Source: Diphasiastrum complanatum (taxonomy: Eukaryota; Streptophyta; Lycopodiopsida; Lycopodiales; Lycopodiaceae). From it: DNA of 64,000 nucleotides. Below, in pieces: positions 1-11,444 of the stretch. The DNA lies in NCBI GenBank assembly GCA_029204225.1, contig CM055098.1, positions 16,917,775-16,981,774 of the forward strand, read 5' to 3'. The notes beneath the pieces were generated by a model. It did no database searches and was not told the DNA's origin. It was given only the letters and a program-made list of their open reading frames with translations. Positions within the stretch are counted from its first letter, which is position 1, and each line of letters begins with the position of its first letter. The position numbers and the translations under genes are program-made.

Positions 1-690
1 TATCATGTGGCATTGATGGTTCATGCATACAGCTTGTTTGCTTGTGTGTGTCATTTTTCACAAGACTATTACTGTAGACACATCTAGGAACTCATAAATG
101 ACTTTCTCTAATAACATGATGAATACCTGAGTGACCTAGAGCTTGTTCTCCGTGATTTTGATGGTTAGATTAGGATGCCAAAAGTTGTCGTTCATGTACT
201 TATTAGCTCAGATTTGGGATTCTTATGTGCATTTGCGTATGACAAACATTACCATGATAGGGGTGCAAGTCATGAGATTGGAATAGACTGGTCGGGAAGA
301 AAAAGTATTGGGGACCCTAAAGAAGTAACCACGAAAAGTTTATCTTGCTTATGATATAAAGGGACCCACCCAGGACAGTATTTGTTTCCAAGATTATTCC
401 TCTAGACACAACTGTTTCAATATGCTTAATTTTAGTTCATGTCACACTAGCTGATGCATTGATGGAGGTAAAAACAGTAGAGATGTTAGATATCGATAAA
501 TATCGAAGCAAATTCTATACTCTTTTTCTGGTAATTCAATATCGTAGACCAAACAGCTTTGTACACATAAGTTGACCATTTATGTTGTCGAAGAATAATC
601 TATCAAACACGAAGAGGGAATGTTATTGACTGGTGGACTGATCAGAAGGGTTTTGTATTCTGAGCTGAGCTATGAAGAACAATGATGGTG
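1..690. other. No gene seen; flank of gene A
   Basis: AT-rich sequence with no sustained reading frame and no transposon motif that I recognise. It lies beyond the probable 3' end of gene A. Confidence 0.4.
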
Positions 691-713
691 TGAGTAAACA
701 AGAAACTGAATAG

Positions 714-719
714 TTTATT
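714..719 (-). promoter_or_regulatory. Candidate polyadenylation signal of gene A
   Basis: AATAAA reads on the minus strand about 350 bases past the proposed stop codon of gene A, a reasonable 3'UTR length. A single hexamer in AT-rich DNA is weak evidence. Confidence 0.3.
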
Positions 720-1071
720 ACCTCGATGCTAGACTTCCAAAGGATGGTGATGGATCCGACACTGCATGCAAGGGCTAGCTAGGTTGCAATTGGCTTAGTT
801 GGGTCATAAAAGAGGTCATGAATTCTACATCCTGGTTGTTTTTATTCAGCAGCAAGCTTTGCGTTTGTCATGACAAAGGGTTGGAAAGGGTAGAGAAACA
901 AAGTGGATAGTTGTGCAGATTTGGAATTGCATAATGCAAAGGTGATATTTATAAGACATCATGTTTGTGTTAGGATTAAGATGATAAGTTTCAGTGGGCA
1001 TGCTTATTATATTGATGAACTTCTGAATTTATATGCATAACTTGTAAAGCTAGAGTAGAGGATGCTTGCCA

Positions 1072-1189
1072 TCACCTTAACAAGAGCTTGTCAAGTTGCT
1101 TTATTCTTTCCTTCACTCTTTCCATGAATATTAAGGCAGGAAGTTCCTTGGAATCTTTAAACATCTTTAGCTTTCGATCTCCATCCATC
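1072..1189 (-). CDS. Gene A, probable terminal exon
   Basis: The TTCTTATTCAG acceptor gives phase 2, matching the 1511 donor. The exon reads 39 codons, ending KQLDKLLLR and TGA at 1074-1072. A weaker GTGATG donor at 1075 would allow a further exon. The AATAAA at 719-714 favours termination here. Confidence 0.5.
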
Positions 1190-4100
1190 CTGAATAAGAA
1201 TGTAAAGGTCCTCCATTTAGAATCTCCTGAGTACTAAGAGTAGCTCCAAGGATCATACAAAAGTATACTTGACACAAAAGTTAGAAGCTCAACAAAAAAT
1301 TTATCCAGCTCCAGAATCGGATCTATCAAAACAAGCTGGTCAGATATGTCAATACCATATTACTTCTTCTTCCAAAATGCTTGTGAAGTTTTTGGTTCCC
1401 TTTGAAGTTCTTCTAATTGGACTCAGCTCAAACAATGTATTTTGGGATTCTCAAGCAACCGTTAAGTGAAAACACATGTAGACTAGGGAGTATAACTCAT
1501 AGAGACCTACCTGTTTGACGATGAAAAATTGTCTTCCGACTTCTTGGAGCTTGGTGGTTTAATGTTACAGCTGTCATGAGCCATCTTGCAAGCCTCACCT
1601 AATGAAAGTCTGGCAAGGGTGTAGATGCCACAGATGAGACCCTCAACACTGCTATCTTGCATCATGGTTGCAGGTAAAGGGGGTACGAGGTTCTGCATTA
1701 GCTGTGTAGTCAGCTTCAGTCTCTCCCTAGCCCAGTCTGAGCTCTGTGCAACTGGATCCTCAGACTCACTATTATCTTCGTCCTGCATGAATCCAGGAAA
1801 GATGATAACTTCTGTTTGCAGATTTAAAGATGTCCACATTCAAGCTTGGTGAAGTTGAGTAGTAATGCAATCCCACGCAAGCCTAAGGCGTTAACTCAAA
1901 ATATGCATAATACTTTCAATTTGGAGGATACTGCTTCTCAATCAATTCTAGAATCTTTTGAATCGGCTAGAAGGTGTGTTAATAGAAATGCAGGAATATC
2001 TATCAATGTTCACTTACCTTTTCTGGGAGGCGATTAGTTGCAACTGCCCAGCGAATCCCAGCTAACCTACAAAATCCCGAAAGAGGTCAGCAAATATTAC
2101 ACGAATGTAAGGGTGGAAAGGCAAGAAGCTGGTTACAATAGGAGAATATAGCAAGAAAATGTTTTCCCTTACGTGCTTGATGTGCTACCTTGAGGTAAGA
2201 AGTTCTCCTCTTGAGTCAGCTGTTGTTGCATGCCTCAAAATGGACGTACTTTCAGCCTTCGGTTTCTCAGTAGAAGTTCTGAGTCCACCACTGGTACTTG
2301 ATGTAGCATGCTGTTGCATTTGTTGAACAATATTAAAGGCTGTACTTCCACCTTTAACATCACCAGCTATCCTGAGAAACTGCGCAGTATCATCGGAATG
2401 CAGACCTGGGGTCACTGTTTTGGCCGATTGTTCGTCAAGGTTAGTGCAACCTTTCTGTGAATACTGGACCTGAACATAGTCTGATTCTCTCAAAGGTCTT
2501 GAAGTTTCCGGATGTGCTGTAGGAAAATGTAAATGCTGACAAATCCTGTCTTTTGGGATTGCAACCTGATGGTGAAGTTTATCCAATTTATCAATGTCAG
2601 TTGTAGGACCATCTTGATGCCTTGGAGGCGTCGCTTGTACTTTAGGAAACATGTGCAAAAAATGTAAGGAAAGGTTTTCATGTTCGTTGGTGGTTGACAC
2701 CAAAGGGAGGTTTTGAGCATTATCCAGCTTATGTATGGTATGGTCTGCCTTATGATCTTGATTATGTCGTCTTCCATTGTAGATGTCCCTGTTTGGATTT
2801 CTTCTTCTCGTACCACGCTTGACCCCCCGTCCTCTGCCTCTTTTTGAGAATACAAGAAGAGATCTGTCTCCTTCATAGTTATCACAGTCAGTTTGACCAA
2901 GATTGCTTCCAGCAGGAGTGATTCCCTTAGAAAGTTTCCCTTCAAAATGGAATGTTTCATGCTGGCAAGGATATGGGACAGGAGATGGTGTCTGCGTGAT
3001 TGAACTTTGTCTACTTGAATAATGTTCTTTTAAGTCACCTTTCTGAGCCATTGCCACTTGTACTTGGTTGGTTGTGGAATGGCTTGGTAAAGCATCAAAA
3101 TCTGGAACCCAGGTCCTGTTTTCAACTATCCCTTGTGACTGTAGAGTTCCAATGTCCAAACCCTTCAACGAGTTTCTTTTACTAGCTCTTACAAGGTCTT
3201 TTAATTTACACGGCTTTCCCAGATTTCCAGCTTGCACCATTGTTGCTGGCTGATGATAATTTGTGGAAGCACCATTTCCTGATGTCAAAACACCAGTTGG
3301 ACTGTTGCGTTGACTCCATTTTAGTTTTTTCCTTGATGCCATCTCTGTGCTACTTGTAACTGCTTGATCCATTTCATTAGAACTTTTTGGGACACAGATA
3401 GGACTGGAGTTTACAACTAGCATATCATCTTCCCCAAGGATGTCTTTTGAAGAGCCAGTATAAGAGCTATAAAATTTTTCTAATAGGTGTGTGTAATATT
3501 CGCCATATATCTGACCAGTTTCCCACACTGACGCTCTTGCCTCTGCATCTTGACCATCTGCTCCATTTTGATGTTGCCAAAAACCGATTGTTTCTTCTTC
3601 ATTTACATGTTTCTGTGATTGAAAATAGGTTCCAGCAGTAGCATTAGGATGGGAAGGCCATTCATATGCATTGTCAAAGCCACAAATTCTCCCTTCTAAA
3701 GTAGCAGAATTCTCCATATATTGCCGGTGTGCAATTCCTTGAGAACCCATGGCATTTAAAGCCATTGCAGCCCCTTTCCAAATGAAAACTGGCTCAGTGT
3801 TGAAAGCCCCAGTTTGACAAACTGTACTTCCAAGACTTTGTGAGTTACATAGAGGAAGATTAGCATATAGTGGGGAAGGGATTGTTCTAAAAGGTGCAAA
3901 GCCGCCATTCATTTCTGCTGCATTGTTTGATGCTGGTATTGGCATCATCATATCATGGTGCTGCAAGTGTTCTTGAAATCCTTTCAACAGCACAAACCTT
4001 ACATGAGTCACTTAGCAAAAACTTGATACAGAATAACAGAAAAATTTATGTACTGTGGCTCTTAAATACATGCAAATTTCTGTAGCTAGAGTTTCATAAC

Positions 4101-4242
4101 TTGGAAGAGGTATATCCTCTTTGTCAAGTCTATAATCACCTGAATCATTTCCATTTGGCAGGAAGTGGGATTCATGAGTCAGCGGGGATACATTGACTGC
4201 GTACTTTGTGAAGAAAGCAGATTTTGTACACTCAGGAGACAT
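1072..4242 (-). CDS. Gene A: multi-exon plant protein of unknown function (gene span)
   Basis: This span holds a minus-strand gene read from about 4242 to 1072. The exons I can support are 4242 to about 4090, about 4005-2189, 2066-2018, 1782-1511 and 1189-1072. From exon 2 to the stop every junction keeps phase: a donor after CTCAAG at 2189 (phase 2), 2066-2018 (phase 2 to 0), 1782-1511 (phase 0 to 2), then 1189 to a TGA at 1074-1072. The joined product would be roughly 800 residues, hydrophilic and rich in Ser, Gln and His, with a basic RGRGRGVKRGTRRRN patch that suggests a nuclear or nucleic-acid-binding protein. I do not recognise the family. The C-terminal part has an acidic SESEDP stretch, then LTTQLMQNLVPPLPATMM and TLARLSLGEAC, which look like a conserved helical block. 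Upstream exons beyond 4.3 kb cannot be excluded. Confidence 0.65.
1511..1782 (-). CDS. Gene A, conserved-looking penultimate exon
   Basis: The acceptor is preceded by a pyrimidine-rich CATCTTTCCTGGATTCATGCAG, and the donor is CAAACAG/GTAGGT. The 272 bases go from phase 0 to phase 2. The product starts DEDNSESEDPVAQSSDWARE and contains LTTQLMQNLVPPLPATMM and TLARLSLGEAC, a probably helical conserved unit. I cannot assign a family name from memory. Confidence 0.65.
2018..2066 (-). CDS. Gene A, 49-base exon
   Basis: This exon lies between a TTTTGTAG acceptor and a consensus AAG/GTAAGTG donor. It encodes LAGIRWAVATNRLPEK after one base completes the AGG codon begun at 2189. Phase goes from 2 to 0, matching both neighbours. 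Confidence 0.65.
2189..4011 (-). CDS. Gene A, large exon (about 600 codons)
   Basis: This is the longest uninterrupted frame in the window, 608 codons with no stop, which is far beyond chance. The formal frame opens on a GTG (4011-4009), so its start is an exon boundary and not an initiation codon; the true acceptor is probably between 4011 and 3980. Composition is low in hydrophobic residues with no membrane segment or signal peptide. An RGRGRGVKRGTRRRN basic patch sits about residue 390. All Gln codons here are CAA or CAG, which argues for the standard genetic code. It ends at a donor, CTCAAG/GTAGCA, and the frame stop TAG lies inside the intron. Confidence 0.7.
4090..4242 (-). CDS. Gene A, candidate first coding exon
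   Basis: An ATG at 4242-4240 opens a frame beginning MSPECTKSAFF and running through DIPLPSYETLATEICMYL. An in-frame TAG lies 24 bases upstream, and ATTCATCAG just before the ATG could be a splice acceptor. The ATG may therefore be the true start or simply sit inside an internal exon. The donor joining this to the next exon is not clear: GT sites near 4190, 4077 and 4065 are all possible. The frame ends at a TAA at 4014-4012, so a short intron must lie between about 4190 and 3980 if the exons are joined. Confidence 0.45.
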
Positions 4243-5940
4243 TGATGGTGCTGATGAATGGAGCTAAGTTTCCGCTCCCTCACATTTTGGTTTTGGTCTT
4301 ATGGCTTAATGGTTCAAATTTCTGTGCGAGCTGGAGAGACAATCCATAAAACAGTGTTCCAGTTATACACCAAATGATAAGTTATGACAAAAAAGGTCAA
4401 ATGCATCCACCCAAAGAATTCTGCGCACTGAACTATGCAAAAACGAAAATTTAGTACCACCTTTTGCTGTATTCCTTGTGCCACGAAAATGATTAACAGA
4501 AACTTTCTGTAGATACTGGTCTGCCGGCCTCCAGGATATCACTCAAAAAAGCTTACAATTTTCTATTTGCAGAAATAACTTGTAATCTCTGGAAGGAGAT
4601 CATGCTGATATACTTGCATCCAAATCTTCTAGGTTTTCTGTTATTTCCTGATTGTTTCCACTTTTATTTTCTTCACATCATTCAAACAAAAGATCTCCAG
4701 GCTCCAGTTGATTTTATAATTATGAAACCCTAAGAATTCTGGATAATAAGTGCTCTTTCCATGGGAGCAAGCTCATTGTTGTACCATTCTGTATACTTCA
4801 TCTATTTGTTGTCATTTAGCAATCATACATACACTATTTGAGGATGGTCATGTGTACACATTTGAAGGCATCATCAGTTGCATGTATTGACAATTTACTG
4901 TCAAATTATCTGGCCTCCTTGCATTAAGCTCGCCAGCATGGAACATGTCTTGAGTTACAAGTAAATGAACGAACTGTTTGCTTGATGGTGTAGAGTAGAC
5001 AAAGGCGACTACTTACTCGATGATATTTTTTGGCCTATTGGCACTTATGCGTTGTTTAAGAACTTAGAACTAGTACTAAAACCCGACAAGTTAAAGTGTT
5101 GGATTACAGCTTGCATATTGATAAACCTCCCTTTTAGGGTCAGCTGAAATTATATTTAACTTCATGTCTGCATCAAATCCTGCACACATGTTGATTATTT
5201 TCTAGATATGTGGAAAGGCTGAATCTACACTATCTTACGCATTGGCATTTTGAGCGCGATTATTTGCATCACATGTGACTACTTGGGACCTAGAGCTCCG
5301 TACCATTTTGATTCAATCATAGTTGAGTCCCCATAGTTTATTTCTAAGTAATTGACTGCACAAGTTATGGTATGGGCCCAAGAACCCTTCATTCAATAGT
5401 CAAAATCTATTATTAACATTTAGCTATATTTAAACTCAAAGCCACAACTCTAATTCCTCCACAAACTTTAAATAGGCCAATGGGGCCTCATTTGGTAGGT
5501 GATTGATATGAGAATAGAGTTAGCTTCATTTCTACTTCTTAGTGAGTTTTAACTTTCAGTTCAGTTTATTAGTTCTTTTATGATCTTTGTCATACTATTA
5601 TTCATTTGATCAACTTAGTTACATCTATTATAGTTTCAGTTCTTCAAGTGTCCTATATGTTGTTATTATCATAGTCACTTCCTTGGCCAAGTGGGATTGG
5701 GTGCTACTTTTCATAGAATTTAGATCCACCTTTACGAAGGATGCTAGAATCTTCTTGATTCATATCATTGCTTAAGTGATGGTACCTGATTTTCTTTTGC
5801 CTTCTTTCAATTGTCTCTCCACACTAGCCATAGTTGACTATGATTAGATAGTTACTCATCAAATAACTGAAGATCATTTAACATTTATTCAAATTAGACA
5901 TTACGAACTAATGCTTCAAAAAATCTTTTCAAAATGTTCT

Positions 5941-5944
<4 letters not shown>
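4243..5944. other. No gene seen
   Basis: AT-rich sequence with only short frames. It could hold the promoter or 5' untranslated exons of gene A, but no specific element can be supported. Confidence 0.35.

Positions 5945-5997
<53 letters not shown>
5945..5997. repeat. (AG)n microsatellite
   Basis: About 26 near-perfect AG units. Read on the minus strand it is a (TC)n tract directly after what looks like a LINE 3' end (AAAAGACGTTAATAAAGC at about 6016-5999), so it may be the simple-repeat tail of that LINE. Confidence 0.95.
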
Positions 5998-6000
<3 letters not shown>

Positions 6001-6950
6001 TTTATTAACGTCTTTTCCATGCCAAAGGCGTATAAGACGAACAAGTACATCAACTTAGTTGGACACAAGACGGGTCAGTGCCGTCAAAGCAGAAAAACAA
6101 ACTAACTAACTAGGAAGAGAGTCATATAGCCAGGATTATATGGTACGTAGACCATTTACATGTTCAATACTGGACATCTCTTCATTTCTCTATCTCGAAT
6201 TCTATCTCAGAATTATCATTAACAATAGGTTTTCGATCTACCAATCTGATAATACCATTACGATAGATAAGCCGTTTGCCAGTTAATAGAGCTTCTTGTC
6301 TTGCCTTCTTACGTTCTTGAACTTGGATGAAGGTAAGATCTTCGTCCAGTTGGTTTCCCGCAATTTGAATCTCTTCCCAAGAACTTCACGCTGGTGAGAC
6401 ACAGATGTGAAGCGGATGACAAGAGTATCCAGGTCCTTCTTAGGTCGCCAGGCAGTTTCCATTCCTTTGCTATGGTGTTGAAGATTTCTTTCCAAAAACT
6501 TCTCAACTTCTGCAACAGCATTTTGAGAGTTCGGAATACCTCTAACACGAACATTGAGAGCTTTATGCTCTCGCAGATGACTCTCAGTGAACGTGGCTGA
6601 GATAATCAAGAAGTAAGGGTTTTTAATATTGTATAAGCGAAGGTGAAGGCGGAGGTGGAGAGATAATTAAAGACGAACCTTTAAGCACATCTGCCCATGA
6701 CTGGACAGCCGTATGATGTTGTTCCACCTGATTTTTGAGTTGTTGGATTTTTGCCGAAGTAGCGATTTGGGAAGAGGCTTCACTTTTTATAGCTGTAACT
6801 TCGTTCTTGAGTTCTTGAATGGAAGTATCCAACTTTTGAAGATGCGATTGCACCACTAGAAGCAGGGAATCATGAGAAGCCAGTTGCTCTCTGTGATTGT
6901 TGAGGTATACAAATAGACGGAGTTGATCATCCCGAAGAAGTTTGACCAAT
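5998..6950 (-). mobile_element. LINE remnant: ORF1 coiled coil plus RNA-binding domain, ORF2 deleted
   Basis: Two minus-strand frames, 6949-6623 and 6609-6283, form one decayed ORF1. The first has heptad-like LDTSIQELKNEVTAIKSEA, typical of a coiled coil. The second contains KALNVRVRGIPNSQNA and WRPKKDLDTLVIRFTS, the layout of the RRM-like domain of L1-type ORF1 proteins. A third frame continues as RQEALLTGKRLIYRNGIIRL after a frameshift near 6300. About 280 bases later comes a LINE-like 3' end followed by (TC)n. ORF2 (endonuclease and reverse transcriptase) is missing, so this copy has a large internal deletion. It is related to the ORF1 at 12.7-13.7 kb. Confidence 0.6.
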
Positions 6951-7285
6951 GCATAGAAATTATAATTTATGGCTTACAAGCTACCTGGATAGGCTCTGCG
7001 GTGGTCTGGAGTCTACCCAAAAATCTCAGGTTGGCTGGCGTGTACGAACACCAACCTCTCCAACTGTGCTGATGAGAGTCGATTCCTCTTCTTCGTGTGA
7101 ATCATGGAATGGACACTCCAGTTTCTCTCACAAGCGACTGCAGTGCAGTCCTGTGAGAGAATCTTGATGGCAAGGCGATGCAATTTGTGGACATCAACCC
7201 CAAACTTCGACCACCATGACACGGGATGTAGCTGGCCTGAATCACATCTCAAGGGGCAGTTAGTACTTACTACTAGCAAGTTGCA
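6950..7285 (-). pseudogene. hAT transposase C-terminal fragment, inverted copy
   Basis: On the minus strand this encodes WWSKFGVDVHKLHRLAIKIL, then SQDCTAVACERNWSVHS and KKRNRLSSAQLERLVFVHA. This is the hAT dimerisation region, also seen at 10569-10817. Nucleotide similarity extends beyond the coding part into the flank (TAAGCCATAAATTATAATTT). It is a separate truncated copy in opposite orientation about 3.3 kb away. No upstream transposase exons accompany it, and it abuts a copia gag fragment. Confidence 0.75.
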
Positions 7286-7670
7286 AGTAAAAGCGCCAGT
7301 TGTGAGGCCGCTTCAAACTTTTTAATTTGGCACATAGTTGAGGGTTCAGAAGCTGATTATTGAGATACAAGATCTCTGCACTTGTCATGCGCTCATGTTT
7401 GGCCTGTAGCCTTTCCCACACTTCGTGGCTGGTTTCACAGTCCACAGTGGTTATCATGATGTCTTCTACAAGTGACAAAGTTATGAGCGCCATTGCTCTA
7501 TCATTCTTCTTTCTCCATTCAGCCAGATTTTGTTGCGGTCTGACTTATGTTCCATCCACTACGCTCCATAGGCCTTCTCCTTTGAGTAGCATCTTCATCT
7601 TGTGTTTCTAGACAGCGTAGTTGGTGCCATCGAATACAGTTACCACCTTCTGCTGCAGGTTCGTTGCCAT
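7285..7670 (-). pseudogene. Ty1/copia gag N-terminal fragment
   Basis: Reading minus from an ATG at 7670 gives MATNLQQKVVTVFDGTNYAV, then KHKMKMLLKGEGLWSVVDGT, EWRKKNDRAMALITLSL and HEVWERLQAKHERMTSAE. This is the usual order of a copia gag (DUF4219/UBN2 type). In-frame stops after NYAV and VVDGT make it a pseudogene. Only about 125 residues survive, and no pol follows because the sequence runs straight into the hAT fragment. Confidence 0.75.
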
Positions 7671-7679
7671 TTGATAGCC

Positions 7680-8380
7680 TTTTGTTTTCTATCCTTGATT
7701 CTATACTCTGTGGATTCTAGAAGCCATGTACTTGCTCCGTGTAGGAGGTTGAACCATTTCGAACGTATTAGGCCCAGTGTCTCAGCGTTTCGAAAGTCTA
7801 GTGGAAATGATCCCTTTTATGGCCTCTCCGTACACATAGGAACTTGACACATCTAAACCCCAACCATGTACGATCCAACTACGCACAGAGAAATCGTCCT
7901 CACATGTGACAAAGGTGCCAGCCCACCATGGATAGTCAAGGGCGAAAGTAAGTCAGTTGTCTTTGGTAGTTTGTTAAATGATCACCTTGGGCTGCAAAAT
8001 GTGAGTCTCCTCCTCAAAATAAATATGAAAAACAACAAGGACCTGGAAATTATGTTGTCTTTATCCATGCATTAATTATTGATCTAGGATAATCTCATCA
8101 AGCTAAATTGTGAGGAGGAGTGTTAAAATTTCACAATTCTAGCTTGACCAATTTTAGTCATATTGCTTGAAAATTGTATTATGGTCATGTTGTGGCTTGT
8201 CACACGTGCCAAATAGCATAGGATACTCTTTGTAAGTCTCATTCCTAACCTAGCATAGGAGTGGCACCTTTGGAATGAGTCCAAATAGTGTAAAAGATCA
8301 TGAGAGTGATGCATGGCGTATACCACCTGCTTATGTAAGGCGTGGCAATCATGATCATACCATCGGTTATAGGTCTTTCG
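7680..8380. other. No gene seen
   Basis: No sustained coding frame or recognisable transposon protein. It may be leader or LTR sequence of the copia fragment to its left, but no LTR pair is visible. Confidence 0.3.
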
Positions 8381-8384
8381 ATGA

Positions 8385-8431
8385 GTGGGAGAGAGAGGGT
8401 GTGTGTGTGTGTGCATTTGCCATTGAGATTC

Positions 8432-8466
<35 letters not shown>

Positions 8467-8800
8467 AAGAAAATGGTGTGATATTGTGTGTGTGTGTGTG
8501 TGTCTTGACTCTTTTGATGTGTGCGTGAGTGAATCAGTGATTGTGTGTGAGACAGAGAGTGTGTGTATGTCTGTGATATTATGATATTGTGTGTGTGTCT
8601 ATGTGTGTGTGTGAGTCTTGAGATGTGTGCACTTTGAGTTTGTGTGAGCATTGAGATTGTGTGTGTGTGTGCACTGTGTCACGTGCGTGTGCGTGTTTGT
8701 GTGTGTGGGTGAGTGATTGTGTGTGTGCACTGTGTGATGCTTTGTGTGTGTGTGACATTGTGTGTGTGTTGAATCTTGATGGGGTTCAATGTGGGGCCTG
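8385..8800. repeat. GT/GA-rich compound low-complexity tract
   Basis: Interrupted (GT)n and (GA)n runs dominate about 400 bases. The Cys/Val-rich and His/Thr-rich frames on the two strands are artefacts of this repeat. Confidence 0.9.
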
Positions 8801-8819
8801 GGCATTGTGAGAGGGGTGT

Positions 8820-8960
8820 GGGAGTCGGGACCTGAGTAGCTACTTAGTTAGAAGTTAGAACTTCGGAGTTAGTCCGAGTTAGTAGTTGCGAGATAGTAGA
8901 GTCTACTTAGAACTTAGGAGTTAGAAGTTACTGGTTAGGGTTAGAAACTAGATTAGAGAT
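8820..8960. repeat. Degenerate TTAGAAG/AACTTAG short-word repeat
   Basis: Words such as TTAGAAGTTAGAACTT and GAGTTAG recur with slippage and partial palindromy. The same texture recurs at 11.7-12.5 kb and inside the hAT introns. Confidence 0.5.
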
Positions 8961-9094
8961 CGTAGAATCATATTTCTAAATTTTTCTCACCCCATGCATC
9001 ATCATGTTGTATGTATGAAACATGTTTTAAAAATGTTTAACTTTATAAAACAACATTTGGTACAAAATGTGAAAATTTTTCCATGTCTCGTACA

Positions 9095-9168
9095 CCTTAG
9101 AACCAAGCTGATCAGCATGGCACTTGCCCTGATATGGTGATACAACGACTTGGCCTATCGCAATAATA
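9095..9168 (-). repeat. Inverted copy of the primer-binding/hairpin segment at 14.53 kb
   Basis: The reverse complement reads GCGATAGGCCAAGTCGTTGT and continues to GGGCAAGTGCCATGCTGATC. It matches 14528-14590 in opposite orientation. The TATCAGGGC core resembles an initiator-Met tRNA primer site, so this may be the junction of an LTR and the internal region of a decayed retrotransposon. Confidence 0.55.
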
Positions 9169-9369
9169 TGCCATTGAGGAGGTCGGACCATAGCACGTTG
9201 TACAGGTATATATATTATACAGTATACTTATTACAATTTACTATAATGTTAAATGGTAATGTGTAAATGTTAATGTTCAATGTTCATTGTTCAATGGCGA
9301 TTGATTAACAATGGATTATGGTTCACTAAGCAGTTGCCATTGAGCACATTGCATTGCATGGTTGTGCAG

Positions 9370-10817
9370 GTGGTCACAGATAATGCGTCAAACTGTGTCT
9401 CCATGGATAGGCTCATTAATGAGACCTACCCCCACATCTTTTGGACACCTTGTGCTGCACACTGCCTGGACTTTTTGGTCGAGGATGTGGCCAAGATTCC
9501 ATGGATTGCGGAGGTGGTGCGTACTACACGTTTCTTGGTGAGATTTGTCACAAAGAAGCCTAGGGTCCTAGCCATGTTCAGGAGACAGTCCGCCTTGGAT
9601 GTCTTGAGACTTGCCCCCACCAGGTATGCAAGTTGCAAGTTGCAAGTTGCAACTCAAATTTGAATGTGCTTCTGTAGACTGTTGGTAAGTATTTATTGTT
9701 TAGTTATTAGTGGTAAATATTTCATGCATGTGCAATATATTGTGTTGTGCCCTGTGCAGGTTTGCATTTATGTTCTTGGTTCTGGAACGACTGCTGAAAG
9801 TTCATCAGGGCTTGAGACAGATGGTTGTTGCCATTGACTGGGCACAGTGGGGGCCATCACAGGAGCCCAAGAGTAAGAGATTGGAGCGGGACCGTTACGT
9901 ATTCACCATTTTGGGATGAGGCTCGATCCATTGTAGTGGGCCTACAACCCATCTACATTGTCTTGCTGCGCCTTACAGATCGAGAGGGCTGCACATTGGG
10001 CCTGTTGTACGAGTTCATGGACAGGCTGGGCGAGCAGTTGAGCCTTTGCACGACCATTAGCCTAGAGAGGTATATCAAGATTCAAATTTCAAATGTAGTA
10101 TGTAGTATGTACTATCATGTACTATATAGTATAATTATTAATGTGTCTTCAATCTTGATTCTTGCAGGCTTGCGGAGGTCCGGCTCCTTTGGTTGAGCAG
10201 GTGGGAGTGGTTTCATAAGCCCCTACATGCCATGGCCCACATACTCCATCCACTTTGGAGGAATGAGGAGCAGTTCACAGATAGGGAGCTCAGGGATGGT
10301 TGGAATGCCTATATCTCCCAAGTTTATCCTGATGTACGCGAGCAGGATAACCTGCTGGATGAGCTTCAGATTTTAGGCAGGAGACCTTGGAGTTCGCCAC
10401 TGGTCCGGCGCTTTTGAGAGAGGGTAATAAACTGACCATGGTCCATTACAGTTTAAACTTGTTACTTCACATTTTACTGCACAATTAGTCAATCATATTG
10501 TAACTTGTTGGAACTTGGTTGCAACTTGCTAGTAGTAAGTACTAACTACCCCTTGAGCTGCGATTCAGGTCAGCTACGTCCCATGTCATGGTGGTCGAAG
10601 TTTGAGGTTGATGTCCCCAAATTGCGTCGCCTTGCCATCAGGATTCTCTCACAGGACTGCACTGCAGTCGCTTGTGAGAGAAACTGGAGTGTCCATTCCA
10701 TGATTCACACGAAGAAGAGGAATCGACTCTCATCTGCACAGTTGGAGAGGTTGGTGTACGTACACGCCAACCTGAGACTTTTGGGTAGACTCCAGACCAT
10801 CACACAGCCCTATCCAG
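9370..10817 (+). CDS. hAT-superfamily transposase gene, four exons, frameshifted
   Basis: Exons are 9370-9623, 9760-10069, 10168-10417 and 10569-10817, each bounded by CAG acceptors and GTATGC-, GTATAT- or GTAACT-type donors. Exon 1 carries VTDNASNCVSMDRLI and FWTPCAAHCLDFLVEDV, the DUF659-type part of the hAT catalytic core; the Asp in TDNASN is a likely catalytic residue. Exon 2 has FWDEARSIVVGLQPIYIVLL, but a one-base shift near 9905 separates it from the preceding frame. Exon 3 has HPLWRNEEQFTD. Exon 4 has the dimerisation region with WWSKFEVDVPKLRRLAIRIL and ACERNWSVHS. The N-terminal zinc-finger exon was not found and exon 3 ends in a stop, so this is probably a dead copy. I could not define terminal inverted repeats. 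Confidence 0.8.
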
Positions 10818-10884
10818 GTAACTTGTAAGCCATAAATTATAATTTCTAAGTTCTAGCATGTGATTCATCATCCCACATTCTTCA

Positions 10885-11400
10885 ACTACAGTGGGAGATT
10901 TTAGGGTTTTTTGTACTACAGGTGATATTCTTATACTTACAGAGACACATGAGAGTCCTGAGAGAGGACTTCCTTGCATTGAGGGATTTTACTGGCTTTC
11001 TACCTACAGGGGGGAGACGAGGGCATTGACTAGTTGCGGTTCAGGTGGTGTTGCTTGCTTATTTCGAGACTCTCTTGTCATGGGTCGAGCTACTACACAC
11101 TGACGAGCAGGCTCGCTAGATCTGGACCACAGGTTGATGGAGTTAGATCGTGATATATTCATGGCTATTTGTTATTTCCCTCTAGAGACATCATCTTTCA
11201 CCTCAGAGGAGGAGTCACCTTTCATGGATGTTTCATCGGACATGATTAGATATGAGGATCGAGGATATATTCTTCTAGCAGGGGACATATACGGCGATCG
11301 GCGGATGCAGTGGGTCCAATTACATCATATGGGGAGCAGATGCTTTAATTGGGCGAGGCTCATGGACTGGCCATTTATAATGGCCTTCTTTAGCTGCCAA
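10885..11400 (+). pseudogene. LINE ORF2 endonuclease fragment
   Basis: Two adjoining frames read DILILTETHESPERGLPCIE, SGGVACLFRD and, after a break at 11101, AICYFPLE and GYILLAGDIYG. This is the order of an apurinic-type endonuclease/exonuclease/phosphatase domain: TETH, then the AGDFN-like motif. The usual Asn of AGDFN is replaced (AGDIY). There is no reverse transcriptase downstream. It is plus-strand, unlike both ORF1 remnants, so it derives from a different insertion. Confidence 0.65.
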
Positions 11401-11444
11401 GCTCTGGTGAGTACACTTGCTTCCCACATAGCAAGGTTGCATCC

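Noticed and set aside
1269-1469. 66-codon plus-strand frame
   Set aside because: Lies within an intron of gene A; no family resemblance.
2490-2960. 156-codon minus frame inside gene A
   Set aside because: Overlaps the long exon in another frame and has no features of its own.
8342-8805. Cys/Val-rich and His/Thr-rich frames on both strands
   Set aside because: They are translations of GT/GA microsatellite DNA.
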